A stretch of DNA of 7,571 bases from assembly GCA_947453775.1 (NCBI GenBank), contig CANGHM010000021.1, positions 1 through 7,571 of the forward strand, read 5' to 3'. Under the pieces are notes generated by a model that saw nothing but the letters and a program-made list of their open reading frames with translations, searched no databases and had not been told where the DNA came from. Both the position numbers and the translations under genes were made by a program. Source of the DNA: Rickettsiales bacterium (lineage in GTDB: Bacteria; Pseudomonadota; Alphaproteobacteria; Rickettsiales; Rickettsiaceae). Positions 1 through 6,419 of the stretch are shown one piece after another (the first letter of the stretch is position 1; the number at the start of each line of letters is the position of its first letter).

Positions 1-238
1 TAGCTACAAACTGAGGGTCCAAATCAGCATTTATGCAAGTTTCTATAAACCCTTCGGAATTATTGAAAAGCCAGTTGCGAGCATTTTGTGATACTTTGTT
101 ACTTAACCCTGCATCTGAAATATTGGATGCATCTATTATTGCTTGCAAGACTATTGCCTTGCGCAAAGCAACTTCTGGGCAAGAGTTAGCAAATTTTAAT
201 CTTTCAAATGGTGCCTGGGGTTTTAATACTGATGTCAT
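1..238 (-). CDS. Small conserved alphaproteobacterial-type protein of unknown function (3' end outside window)
   Basis: Read on the minus strand from ATG at 238-236, this frame stays open for 79 codons to the window edge, so the stop is not seen. The product has a charged N-terminus, a helix with A-L-R-K-A-I-V-L-Q-A-I-I-D-A-S (about residues 24-38), then N-A-R-N-W-L-F (52-58) and F-I-E-T-C-I-N-A-D-L-D-P-Q-F-V (64-78). The pattern of W-L, then F..(I/V)C..A.LDP..V resembles small uncharacterised proteins common in Alphaproteobacteria, including Rickettsia; I know no function. It is divergent from the DUF1467-like gene, with a 107-bp gap holding only AT-rich sequence. No clear Shine-Dalgarno precedes the ATG; a TATTAT lies just upstream (249-244), so the transcript could have a very short leader. 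The opposite-strand frame at 33-275 lacks protein character and is treated as its shadow. Confidence 0.7.
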   Translation of the reverse strand, partial: MTSVLKPQAPFERLKFANSCPEVALRKAIVLQAIIDASNISDAGLSNKVSQNARNWLFNNSEGFIETCINADLDPQFVA

Positions 239-345
239 ATTGTATAATATATTAATGTTTAATGCGTTTCGATGATAAGAATAACGAAAAAAAAGCTGGC
301 ACTAAGAACCCAGGATTATCAATATTTAATTATTAAAATTTAAAA

Positions 346-579
346 GTGCACTTTATTTTATTAACTATAATTATTTGGGTAATAATGTTTTTTATAATTT
401 TGCCAATAGGAAATATCATGCCTGAAGATGTTAGACATGGTCATGCTGATAGCGCACCAGAAAAGCATTATTTTGGCTATAAGGTATTGATTAGCTTAGC
501 TTTATCCATTATCCTTGCACTATGTTGCATGCAATTAGCTAGCCGTTTTCCGCAAATATATACTTTATTTAAATATTAA
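346..579 (+). CDS. DUF1467-like small inner-membrane protein
   Basis: This 77-residue protein has two hydrophobic helices, about residues 3-20 and 46-64, joined by a short polar loop. The helix 1 end carries W11, L-P (19-20) and G22; the loop has H-G-H and S-A-P (36-38) followed by a lysine/tyrosine-rich stretch. This layout (helix, LP.G, loop with SAP, helix, about 75-90 residues) fits the alphaproteobacterial DUF1467 family, which has no known biochemical role. The start is GTG at 346: an in-frame TAA at 334-336 rules out anything further upstream, and the next ATG (codon 14) would remove most of helix 1. Its stop is 4 nt before gltX, so it is probably the first gene of a gltX-holB operon. 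No strong promoter or Shine-Dalgarno is visible. The family call is from pattern memory. Confidence 0.72.
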   Translation: MHFILLTIIIWVIMFFIILPIGNIMPEDVRHGHADSAPEKHYFGYKVLISLALSIILALCCMQLASRFPQIYTLFKY

Positions 580-583
580 TCTT

Positions 584-2005
584 ATGAAAGTTATTACAAG
601 ATTTGCCCCTTCGCCAACAGGTTTTTTACATATTGGAAGTGCTAGAACAGCTTTATTTAATTATCTTTTTGCTAAAAGACATAACGGAAAATTCCTCTTA
701 CGCATTGAAGACACAGACAAGCAGCGATCTAGCGCTCATGCAACTCAAAGCTTGCTTTCTGGCTTAAGATGGCTTGGTATTAACTGGGATGCTTTTGATA
801 ACGATGAAAATGAGGTTTATCAATCTAAACGCTTTAAGCGTCATCAAGAAATTGCAATTCATCTGCTAAACCAGGGTAAAGCCTATAAATGCTTTATGAC
901 TTCAGAAGAAATAGCTAGTAAGCGCGATAAAGCTATATCTGCAGGCGAGCCGTTTTTACTCATCAGCCCTTGGCGCGATACAAACGAGCAAGATCACCCG
1001 CAAGATCAAGCATATGTAATAAGATTTAAAACACCTCATCAAGGCAGTACAATTATTAATGACCTGATACACGGAGAAATTAAATTTGAAAATAATACTA
1101 TTGAAGATATGGTGTTGCTTAGAAGTGATTTTGAGCCATTATATAATTTATGCGTTTTTGTAGACGATCACGATATGGGTATTACGCATATAATTAGAGG
1201 AGACGACCATATCACCAACGCTGCAAGACAAACTTTACTTTATCAAGCAATGAACTGGAATGTGCCAAGCATGGCTCATATACCCTTGATACACGGAGAT
1301 GATGGCAGTAAGCTTTCAAAAAGACATGGTGCTACTAATGTTGAAGACTATAAAGCTCTTGGTTATTTGCCAGAAAGCTTGGTGAATTATATTTTAAGAT
1401 TAGGATGGAGTTACGATGGTCCAGAAATAATTTCTTTAGATCAGGCAATTGAAAAGTTTGATGTAGCTGATATTGGCAAATCTTGCTCCAGAATTGATTT
1501 TAATAAAATGAAAAATATTAATGCTAAATATATTAGAAGCGCTGCCAAAGAAGCATTGAGCGATTTGGTAATAGATCAATTAACACAATCCAATATTGCA
1601 GTAAATGATCAAGAGCGCAAAATGATAGAGCAAGGCATGCCGGGTATGCAAGTTAGAGCAGAATTTGTGAATGATTTAACAGAGTTATCTAAAATATATT
1701 TACTAAATACGCCTTTGCACTATCCTGCTGAAATTAGCAATATGCTGTCTAGCAAAGATCAAATTGTGGTAACACATGTGATAGATATGCTAAATAATTT
1801 AACTCAAACAACTGAAGAAGACTTTAAATCTGCTTTTAAAGAGCTGGCACTTAAGCTTGATATGAAATTAGGAGATTTAATGATGCCAATTAGAATATTA
1901 CTAACTGCATCTACCTCTTGCCCTAGTGTTTTTGAAATTATTGCCATTATTGGTAAGGATACTGCTGTGCAAAGATTAGAGGGTTTTTATAAACTATGTC
2001 TTTAA
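584..2005 (+). CDS. gltX: Glutamate--tRNA ligase (class I GluRS)
   Basis: Cytoplasmic enzyme that charges tRNA with glutamate using ATP. At 473 residues it is full length for the family. The N-terminal Rossmann domain begins R-F-A-P-S-P-T-G with the HIGH-type motif H-I-G-S at 16-19 and L-R-I-E-D-T-D near 39-45. Y187, and R205 in I-I-R-G-D-D-H, sit at substrate-pocket positions known from GluRS structures. The KMSKS-type loop is K-L-S-K-R at 243-247. A helical anticodon-binding domain follows and ends with the usual PS.FE...I.G....RL pattern. The insertion near residue 86 has only one cysteine, so no zinc site is expected. The usual Gly in S-D-G-x-P is Phe183 here. Rickettsiales often carry two GluRS genes and make Gln-tRNA through GatCAB; whether this copy also charges tRNA-Gln cannot be told. 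ATG at 584 follows the upstream stop by 4 nt; no Shine-Dalgarno is evident, so translational coupling is likely. Confidence 0.97.
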   Translation: MKVITRFAPSPTGFLHIGSARTALFNYLFAKRHNGKFLLRIEDTDKQRSSAHATQSLLSGLRWLGINWDAFDNDENEVYQSKRFKRHQEIAIHLLNQGKAYKCFMTSEEIASKRDKAISAGEPFLLISPWRDTNEQDHPQDQAYVIRFKTPHQGSTIINDLIHGEIKFENNTIEDMVLLRSDFEPLYNLCVFVDDHDMGITHIIRGDDHITNAARQTLLYQAMNWNVPSMAHIPLIHGDDGSKLSKRHGATNVEDYKALGYLPESLVNYILRLGWSYDGPEIISLDQAIEKFDVADIGKSCSRIDFNKMKNINAKYIRSAAKEALSDLVIDQLTQSNIAVNDQERKMIEQGMPGMQVRAEFVNDLTELSKIYLLNTPLHYPAEISNMLSSKDQIVVTHVIDMLNNLTQTTEEDFKSAFKELALKLDMKLGDLMMPIRILLTASTSCPSVFEIIAIIGKDTAVQRLEGFYKLCL

Positions 2006-2778
2006 AACAAACATTATTTGACTTAAAGCAAACACAGGCAATGCATCATGCTATTTTAGTTTCTACCAACGATGTAGATCTTGCATTTAATGATGTTTGC
2101 TGTTTTGCTTTAAGCACATGGGGGGTTAATTTGAAAAAATACGATCCAAACAGTGTGCTCATAAAGCCAAATGATGCAGGTAATATTCTTATTGAACAAA
2201 TTAGGCAAATGAAGAGTGTTATGCAACAAACTACTAGTCAGCAAGGCAAGATAGTAGTTATTTGCGACGCTCAAGAGATGAATTTATTTGCTGCTAATGC
2301 CTGTTTAAAGTTTTTAGAAGAACCCTTTGAACAAACAAATATTTTTCTTATTACCAATAACATAACTAAAATCATTGCCACCATCAAGTCAAGATGCTAC
2401 CTTATTAAGGCATTTTATCTTAAGGAAGACGCAGCATTGATCAGTTACCATGATTTAATCATACAGGGCTTGATAGCTAAAAATTTAATTTCTATATTAG
2501 ATCAAATAGATCTTAAAAAAAATTGGCATGATTTTACCAAAGAAATCTTACTAATTACCAGCAATATAGTCAAGTTTCATACAGGTAGTATGGATTTACT
2601 TCAAGAAGATAAGGTTTTTTACCAACAGATTGCGCCAAACATAGATCATTTGCTCAAGGTTTTTAATGACATACAAAAGACAATATCGGATGTGGATAGC
2701 TATGACTTGGAGAAAAAAACCGCTGCTATAATAATATTAAATTCACTGCAAAAATTATTATATAATCAATTAAGTTGA
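1996..2778 (+). CDS. holB: DNA polymerase III delta' subunit, reduced form
   Basis: Predicted clamp-loader subunit that helps load the beta clamp during replication. This 260-residue protein shows the delta'/AAA+ pattern: H-A-I-L-V-S (18-23), I-E-Q-I-R (66-70), a Walker B-like V-V-I-C-D-A-Q-E-M-N (87-96), N-A-C-L-K-F-L-E-E-P (101-110), F-L-I-T-N (117-121) and the sensor/arginine-finger segment T-I-K-S-R-C (129-134). The P-loop GxxGxGK(S/T) expected after residue 20 is absent, and so is the four-cysteine zinc module between the P-loop and IEQIR. It therefore cannot bind ATP in the classical way, which is tolerated in delta' because the gamma/tau subunits hydrolyse ATP. It is shorter than the E. 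coli protein (about 330 residues), with a low-similarity helical C-terminus. The ATG overlaps the 3' end of gltX by 10 nt; AGAGGG at 1978-1983 is a possible but distant Shine-Dalgarno (12 nt). Confidence 0.88.
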   Translation: MSLKQTLFDLKQTQAMHHAILVSTNDVDLAFNDVCCFALSTWGVNLKKYDPNSVLIKPNDAGNILIEQIRQMKSVMQQTTSQQGKIVVICDAQEMNLFAANACLKFLEEPFEQTNIFLITNNITKIIATIKSRCYLIKAFYLKEDAALISYHDLIIQGLIAKNLISILDQIDLKKNWHDFTKEILLITSNIVKFHTGSMDLLQEDKVFYQQIAPNIDHLLKVFNDIQKTISDVDSYDLEKKTAAIIILNSLQKLLYNQLS

Positions 2779-2859
2779 AGTTTGATACTAGAAATCGCCT
2801 ATAGCGCTACTGTCACATAGTAAAGGGCGCAAGTGAGGCCGCTAGCAACCTCAACTTAA
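2770..2859. repeat. GC-rich structured element bounded by a perfect 9-bp inverted repeat
   Basis: TTAAGTTGA at 2770-2778, which includes the holB stop codon, is the exact reverse complement of TCAACTTAA at 2851-2859. The 72 bases 2779-2850 contain 35 G or C (49%), far above the surrounding AT-rich sequence. Inside are a perfect 8-bp palindrome TAGCGCTA (2802-2809), a small hairpin TACTGT/ATAGTA (2808-2822) and TGAGG/CCTCA (2834-2838 with 2849-2853) closing over an inner GC/GC pair. The last stem competes with the outer repeat for 2851-2853. It fills the gap between the convergent holB and lipoprotein genes. It could be a bidirectional transcription stop without T-tracts, a small palindromic or MITE-like insertion, or a structured RNA; the sequence alone does not decide. 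Confidence 0.55.
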
Positions 2860-2871
2860 CTAAACTATATG

Positions 2872-3978
2872 TTATCGCTCATTACCTTCGTATGCATTAT
2901 ATTGCATGCCACTACGTTTAATAATTTGATACTGGCGAGTTGCTGCATAATCTAAAATTGTTGTTCTACCTGACATGCCAACATAACCGCTTGAATTATT
3001 GAGTTTTTCAATAAACTGGGCTTTATTAAAATCTTCAACTCCAATTGCATAACTTACTATTATCCCTAGATCGTAGGCTAGTTTATCCCAAAAATTTAAG
3101 TAGTTCACATTCATTCTGCTCATGATGGAACTTACCTTTGCGCCTTCAGGCCATCCTGTAAAAAGCAAATTTATACCTTTTGGGTATTTTATATCGATCT
3201 TATTTTCTCCACATATAATTGCTTGTTCATCTAGACGATGTTGTTTTATTACATCAAATAGTGTTGTAAGCTTATCTGCATCGTCTGCAACATAAAGGGC
3301 AACCTTATTATTATCCGATAGCATTGAGTCATTAATAATCCTATTAACAAGTTTTATTTTTTGATTTATTGAATTCGGATTAGTTGAATCTAAAGTATCA
3401 CTATATTTCACAACAGATAACACAGTCATTTGCTCCATCATGGCAATATCTGATAAAGCATTGGCAAGATTGTTAGATTTTCGATTATTAGGCAGTAAAA
3501 AAATAATATTACTGAAGCCTTGTTGGTTAAGAGAATTTAAAAGCTTTTTGGTCTGCTGCAAAGGGCTATGTCCAAAAACGTACACATCTTGCTGAGCTAA
3601 GCTTGGATCATTTGAAAGGCTAATAGTTATAATATTATGTTTTTTAGCGATATTTGCAACCTGATTGGTTATATCAGAAGTCACTGGACCTAAAATAATA
3701 TTTGTTTTTGCAGCCAATACTTTTTGCATAGTAGTGTCTATCGTCTTTTCATTGCTTATATCATAGCTAATGACATTAATATTTCTAGCTGCTCCATCTT
3801 GCAACCCCAGATAAATTAATTCATTCCATCTTTGATAGGCTTTATCATGAGATAGTGGTAGCAAAATAGCTATGTTAACTGGCTTTGGTAAGTTGTGATA
3901 AGATGATTGCTGTATGCTTTGACAGCCAACTATTAAAATAGTCGTTAATAATAAATTTAATAATTTTATCATATGCAT
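2872..3978 (-). CDS. LpoA/YraM-like lipoprotein with type 1 periplasmic-binding fold
   Basis: This 368-residue protein starts with a lipoprotein signal peptide: K5, a hydrophobic run, and the lipobox I-V-G-C with lipidated Cys19. The rest resembles a type 1 periplasmic-binding fold: V-N-I-A-I-L-L-P-L-S (34-43), I-L-G-P-V-T-S (95-101) followed by a helix and I-I-T-I-S-L-S-N-D, then Y-V-F-G-H-S-P (133-139), A-Y-D-L-G near 301-305, and a G-M-S-G-R...F/L-D...R-Y-Q-I end. This matches the penicillin-binding protein activator (LpoA/YraM/LppC) type found beside rsmI in many proteobacteria. The E. coli member has an additional N-terminal domain that is absent here, so a role in activating a peptidoglycan synthase is inferred from fold and neighbour only. 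The start may be M1 (3978) or M3 (3972); GGGGA on the minus strand suits M3 better (7-nt spacing). M1 overlaps rsmI by 6 nt. Confidence 0.82.
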   Translation of the reverse strand: MHMIKLLNLLLTTILIVGCQSIQQSSYHNLPKPVNIAILLPLSHDKAYQRWNELIYLGLQDGAARNINVISYDISNEKTIDTTMQKVLAAKTNIILGPVTSDITNQVANIAKKHNIITISLSNDPSLAQQDVYVFGHSPLQQTKKLLNSLNQQGFSNIIFLLPNNRKSNNLANALSDIAMMEQMTVLSVVKYSDTLDSTNPNSINQKIKLVNRIINDSMLSDNNKVALYVADDADKLTTLFDVIKQHRLDEQAIICGENKIDIKYPKGINLLFTGWPEGAKVSSIMSRMNVNYLNFWDKLAYDLGIIVSYAIGVEDFNKAQFIEKLNNSSGYVGMSGRTTILDYAATRQYQIIKRSGMQYNAYEGNER

Positions 3979-4797
3979 TTCCCCGCTGGATTATATATTG
4001 TCGCAACACCTATAGGTAATATAAAAGATATAACTTTAAGAGCAATCGAGGTGTTGCAAAAATCTGATTATATCTTATGTGAGGATAGCAGAGTTGCCCA
4101 TAAATTGTTAGCAAAATATGCAATAAAAGCAAAGTTAATGCTCTATAATGATCATTCTGACAATACTATACGAGCTAAAGTTGCCGATTTAATTGCCAAT
4201 TCAAACATAGTTTCCATGATTAGCGATGCTGGCACTCCGCTGATTTCTGATCCTGGTTATAAACTGGTGCGTTATTTACAAGATATTGGGGTTATGATAG
4301 ATTTTTTGCCAGGCGCTTGTGCTCCGATTGCTGCTCTTTGCTTGTCTGGTATGGCGAGTGATCGTTTTGCTTTTATGGGTTTTGTGCCTAAATCTACTAA
4401 TGAAAAAATAGCATTATTTCAAGAGTCTAATAAAATGAATTTAACGACTATTTTCTTCGACACTGCACCAAGACTATTAGATTCACTTTCAATTGCTTTG
4501 CAAACCATGGGCAATAAAAACGCAGCAATAGTGCGTGAAATAACTAAAATGCACCAAGAGATAATAAAAGGAGATCTGCAAACTTTGGTAAATATCTTAA
4601 CTCACAGAACGCTAAAAGGCGAGATTGTTTTTTTAATAGAGCGTGCTGAAATAATCCCAATTGAGGATATGCAAATTCTTGAAAAATTAAATATACTGCG
4701 TAGTGAAGGTTTTTCTATACGAGACTGCGTAAAAATATTATCTTTACTTTTTAATAACAATAAAACTCACATATACAATATAGCTAAAAATCTTTAG
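3973..4797 (+). CDS. rsmI: 16S rRNA (cytidine-1402-2'-O)-methyltransferase
   Basis: SAM-dependent enzyme that methylates the ribose of C1402 in 16S rRNA, in the ribosomal P-site region of the decoding centre. At 274 residues it is typical for RsmI. The tetrapyrrole-methylase fold shows G-L-Y-I-V-A-T-P-I-G-N (6-16), D-I-T-L-R-A (19-24), C-E-D-S-R (36-40), the SAM-binding S-D-A-G-T-P (84-89) followed by I-S-D-P-G-Y, and the second glycine-rich motif L-P-G-A-C-A-P-I-A-A-L (112-122) with F-M-G-F-V-P-K (134-140). Residues about 235-270 form the C-terminal helix-turn-helix-like region of the family. ATG at 3973 is the only usable start: an in-frame stop is at 3961-3963 and no other start codon precedes the conserved GLYIVATPIGN. 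Its ATG is the first half of the palindrome ATGCAT shared with the divergent lipoprotein gene. A TTGACA at 3919-3924 lies upstream, but only weak -10 matches follow (GTTAAT, 19-nt spacing). Confidence 0.95.
   Translation: MHFPAGLYIVATPIGNIKDITLRAIEVLQKSDYILCEDSRVAHKLLAKYAIKAKLMLYNDHSDNTIRAKVADLIANSNIVSMISDAGTPLISDPGYKLVRYLQDIGVMIDFLPGACAPIAALCLSGMASDRFAFMGFVPKSTNEKIALFQESNKMNLTTIFFDTAPRLLDSLSIALQTMGNKNAAIVREITKMHQEIIKGDLQTLVNILTHRTLKGEIVFLIERAEIIPIEDMQILEKLNILRSEGFSIRDCVKILSLLFNNNKTHIYNIAKNL
3990..3995 (-). promoter_or_regulatory. Candidate -10 box for the lipoprotein gene, inside rsmI
   Basis: On the minus strand a consensus TATAAT sits 11 nt before M1 and 17 nt before M3 of the lipoprotein gene, within the first codons of rsmI. 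Transcription from it would begin only a few nucleotides before M1. No good -35 box is seen at 16-18 nt. Because the two genes have no space between them, a promoter must lie inside coding sequence; this is the best candidate. Confidence 0.4.
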
Positions 4798-4827
4798 ATT
4801 ATTTTTAAATTTTAAGTTCAATTTTTA

Positions 4828-4855
4828 TTGATTTAATATTTCTTTCTATTATACT
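4828..4855 (+). promoter_or_regulatory. Candidate sigma-70 promoter for the LRR-like gene at 4925
   Basis: TTGATT (4828-4833) and TATACT (4850-4855) are separated by 16 nt in the 127-bp gap after rsmI. A start site near 4862 would leave a leader of about 60 nt. No Shine-Dalgarno is visible before the ATG, only an A-run. This would make the downstream gene independent of rsmI. Such matches are frequent in AT-rich DNA, so the call is tentative. Confidence 0.4.
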
Positions 4856-4924
4856 TTAATTTAAGGTTACTTTTAGGGCTCAAAAGTATATCTTGAAGTA
4901 AAGCGACAATTATAGAATAGAAAA

Positions 4925-6283
4925 ATGAAAAGCATAATAATCGAAAGAGAATCAACTTCTCAAGAAATAACAAGGCAACTGAGCAATCATCCGCATATCC
5001 CCATCCGCTGGGTAAAAAAACTAATAGTACAATTCCATTACCTTCCCGATGATAAAGAAGCTCAAAAACTCATCCAAGAAACTTTAAAAACCTCTCCTCA
5101 TTGGATTATTATTGCTTCACCTCGTGTCTATCTAAATGAGGCAACGCCACCTTCATTTAATTCACTCATGCCAAAATCATCAGATGTAGAGAGCGTAACA
5201 CTTAAAGAATTTCGTTATGCATACGAATTCAAAGAATTTTGCCAGAGTTTTAAGAAATTTCAAAAATTAAAAAAACTAACAATCCACATCAAGTCAGCTA
5301 GATTTTATGATCAGCCACAAGTGGAATTATCTAATATAATATTCGAATTTAAAAATACCCTTGCAAACAAGGTATTAAATATTGAATTAATTCGAACGAA
5401 TAATGATGGCACAGAGCTAGCACCAGAATTTAGAGAAATAAATGAGATTGGCCTGAAGCATGAAAGATTTATCAAGCTAATTACCGATTCAACTTACTTA
5501 AGCGCAGATGAGAGAGTCAAGCAGATAGCAGAATTTTTAAAGCCCAAGCAATTAGAGAATAAATATATCGATTTTTGCGTACACAATAGCACTAATATTC
5601 CCTTGGATATTTTATTTAAAGTATTTATATATTGCGATAAAAAACAACAAAAAGTATTGCTTGATAATTTAGTCGAAGGTAGTCCACAGCGTCTTATTTT
5701 TAACTTTCTGAATCATCATAAAATGCTAAACAAACATACTCTTGCAAAGATTAAAAAGTTTTTACAAGTAAAGCAAGAACTCTCCCTTGAGCTCGATGGG
5801 GACAATATGTATAGATTAGCCTTGGAGGAAGCTAAAAAAGAAGCTTTATCCATAGTAACACGCAGCGGAGACAAAATTGAGGCAATACTCAATAAGTATC
5901 CAATTATTGCGGAACAGTTATATGCAAGATTACTATCTATACATCAGGACTTGATAAAATTAATAAATCTTACACAACTAAATAATATAAATATCAGTAG
6001 TTTTTTTAAACAAGTACTTGATGATATCACAAAATCTGTTGAAGCAAATGAAAAGAGGACTGATGGCTTAGCTACTCTAAAAAAAACAATATCCGAGCAA
6101 GTGGAATGGTTAGAGGATAATATCTCATCCGAAGAGCAACTGCCTCCAGATAAAAAAATAATAATTGATCTTCACGTACAGATCTTATTTATAAATGATT
6201 TATTACCATTTTCTGGTACAGTTTTAGGCCCAAGATTTGCTACAAATAGCACACATGACTTATACCTAGAGCAAACATCATAA
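4925..6283 (+). CDS. Unrecognised 452-residue protein with degenerate LRR-like N-terminal region
   Basis: I cannot place this protein in a named family. There is no signal peptide or membrane helix, so it looks soluble, either cytoplasmic or exported by a route not read from the N-terminus. Residues about 29-157 contain short beta-strand-like units, each followed by a helical stretch: V-K-K-L-I-V-Q-F (30-37) then D-D-K-E-A-Q-K-L-I-Q-E-T-L-K; V-E-S-V-T-L (88-93); L-K-K-L-T-I-H-I (115-122); V-L-N-I-E-L-I (150-156). This recalls ribonuclease-inhibitor-type LRRs, but it is degenerate. Residues 225-255 (I-P-L-D-I-L-F-K-V-F-I-Y then K/Q-rich) weakly resemble an F-box; that is speculation. Residues 265-410 are lysine/glutamate-rich and probably helical, followed by a short hydrophobic stretch (412-435). 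Its neighbour at 6420 also has LRR units, so the pair may be related accessory genes. LRR proteins in intracellular bacteria are often host-interaction factors; nothing here proves that. Confidence 0.75.
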   Translation: MKSIIIERESTSQEITRQLSNHPHIPIRWVKKLIVQFHYLPDDKEAQKLIQETLKTSPHWIIIASPRVYLNEATPPSFNSLMPKSSDVESVTLKEFRYAYEFKEFCQSFKKFQKLKKLTIHIKSARFYDQPQVELSNIIFEFKNTLANKVLNIELIRTNNDGTELAPEFREINEIGLKHERFIKLITDSTYLSADERVKQIAEFLKPKQLENKYIDFCVHNSTNIPLDILFKVFIYCDKKQQKVLLDNLVEGSPQRLIFNFLNHHKMLNKHTLAKIKKFLQVKQELSLELDGDNMYRLALEEAKKEALSIVTRSGDKIEAILNKYPIIAEQLYARLLSIHQDLIKLINLTQLNNINISSFFKQVLDDITKSVEANEKRTDGLATLKKTISEQVEWLEDNISSEEQLPPDKKIIIDLHVQILFINDLLPFSGTVLGPRFATNSTHDLYLEQTS

Positions 6284-6345
6284 AGATATTCTAAGGGCAA
6301 TTGATAGTAAAATAATCATAATTTACTAAGAAAAACTAGTCATTT

Positions 6346-6378
6346 TGCATTATTTAATTGTTAAAATACTTTAATGCA
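6346..6378. repeat. Nested inverted repeat upstream of the second LRR-like gene
   Basis: TGCATTA (6346-6352) is the reverse complement of TAATGCA (6372-6378), and inside it TTTAA (6353-6357) pairs with TTAAA (6361-6365) around TTG. It lies in the 136-bp gap between the two LRR-like genes, 42 nt before the second ATG. It could be an operator or an AT-rich hairpin, or chance in this base composition. There is no T-tract, so it is not a convincing terminator for the upstream gene. Confidence 0.25.
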
Positions 6379-6386
6379 TTTATTTT

Positions 6387-6414
6387 TAAACACAGTATTA
6401 ACTTTTTATATAAT
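6387..6414 (+). promoter_or_regulatory. Candidate promoter with consensus -10 immediately before the ATG at 6420
   Basis: A consensus TATAAT lies at 6409-6414, with a weak -35 (TAAACA, 6387-6392) 16 nt upstream. Only 5 nt separate the -10 from the ATG at 6420, so transcription would start at or within the start codon. Either the message is leaderless or the true start is the second ATG at 6459. Confidence 0.45.
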
Positions 6415-6419
6415 GTATT

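Noticed and set aside
33..275. Plus-strand open frame of 80 codons at the left edge
   Set aside because: The opposite strand (238 to 1) encodes a protein with a clear conserved-looking W-L-F and A-D-L-D-P pattern; the plus frame is its shadow.
4787..4808. Small AT-rich hairpin followed by T at the end of rsmI
   Set aside because: Only about four pairs form without a bulge and it lacks G/C pairs, so it is not a credible terminator.
6305..6328. Hairpin TAGTAAA/TTTACTA as terminator of the 4925-6283 gene
   Set aside because: The stem is weak and AT-rich with a 10-nt loop and no T-tract after it.
4851..6375. The 10-mer ATACTTTAAT upstream of both LRR-like genes (4851-4860 and 6366-6375)
   Set aside because: Many 10-mer matches are expected by chance in an AT-rich window of this size; no longer similarity surrounds it.
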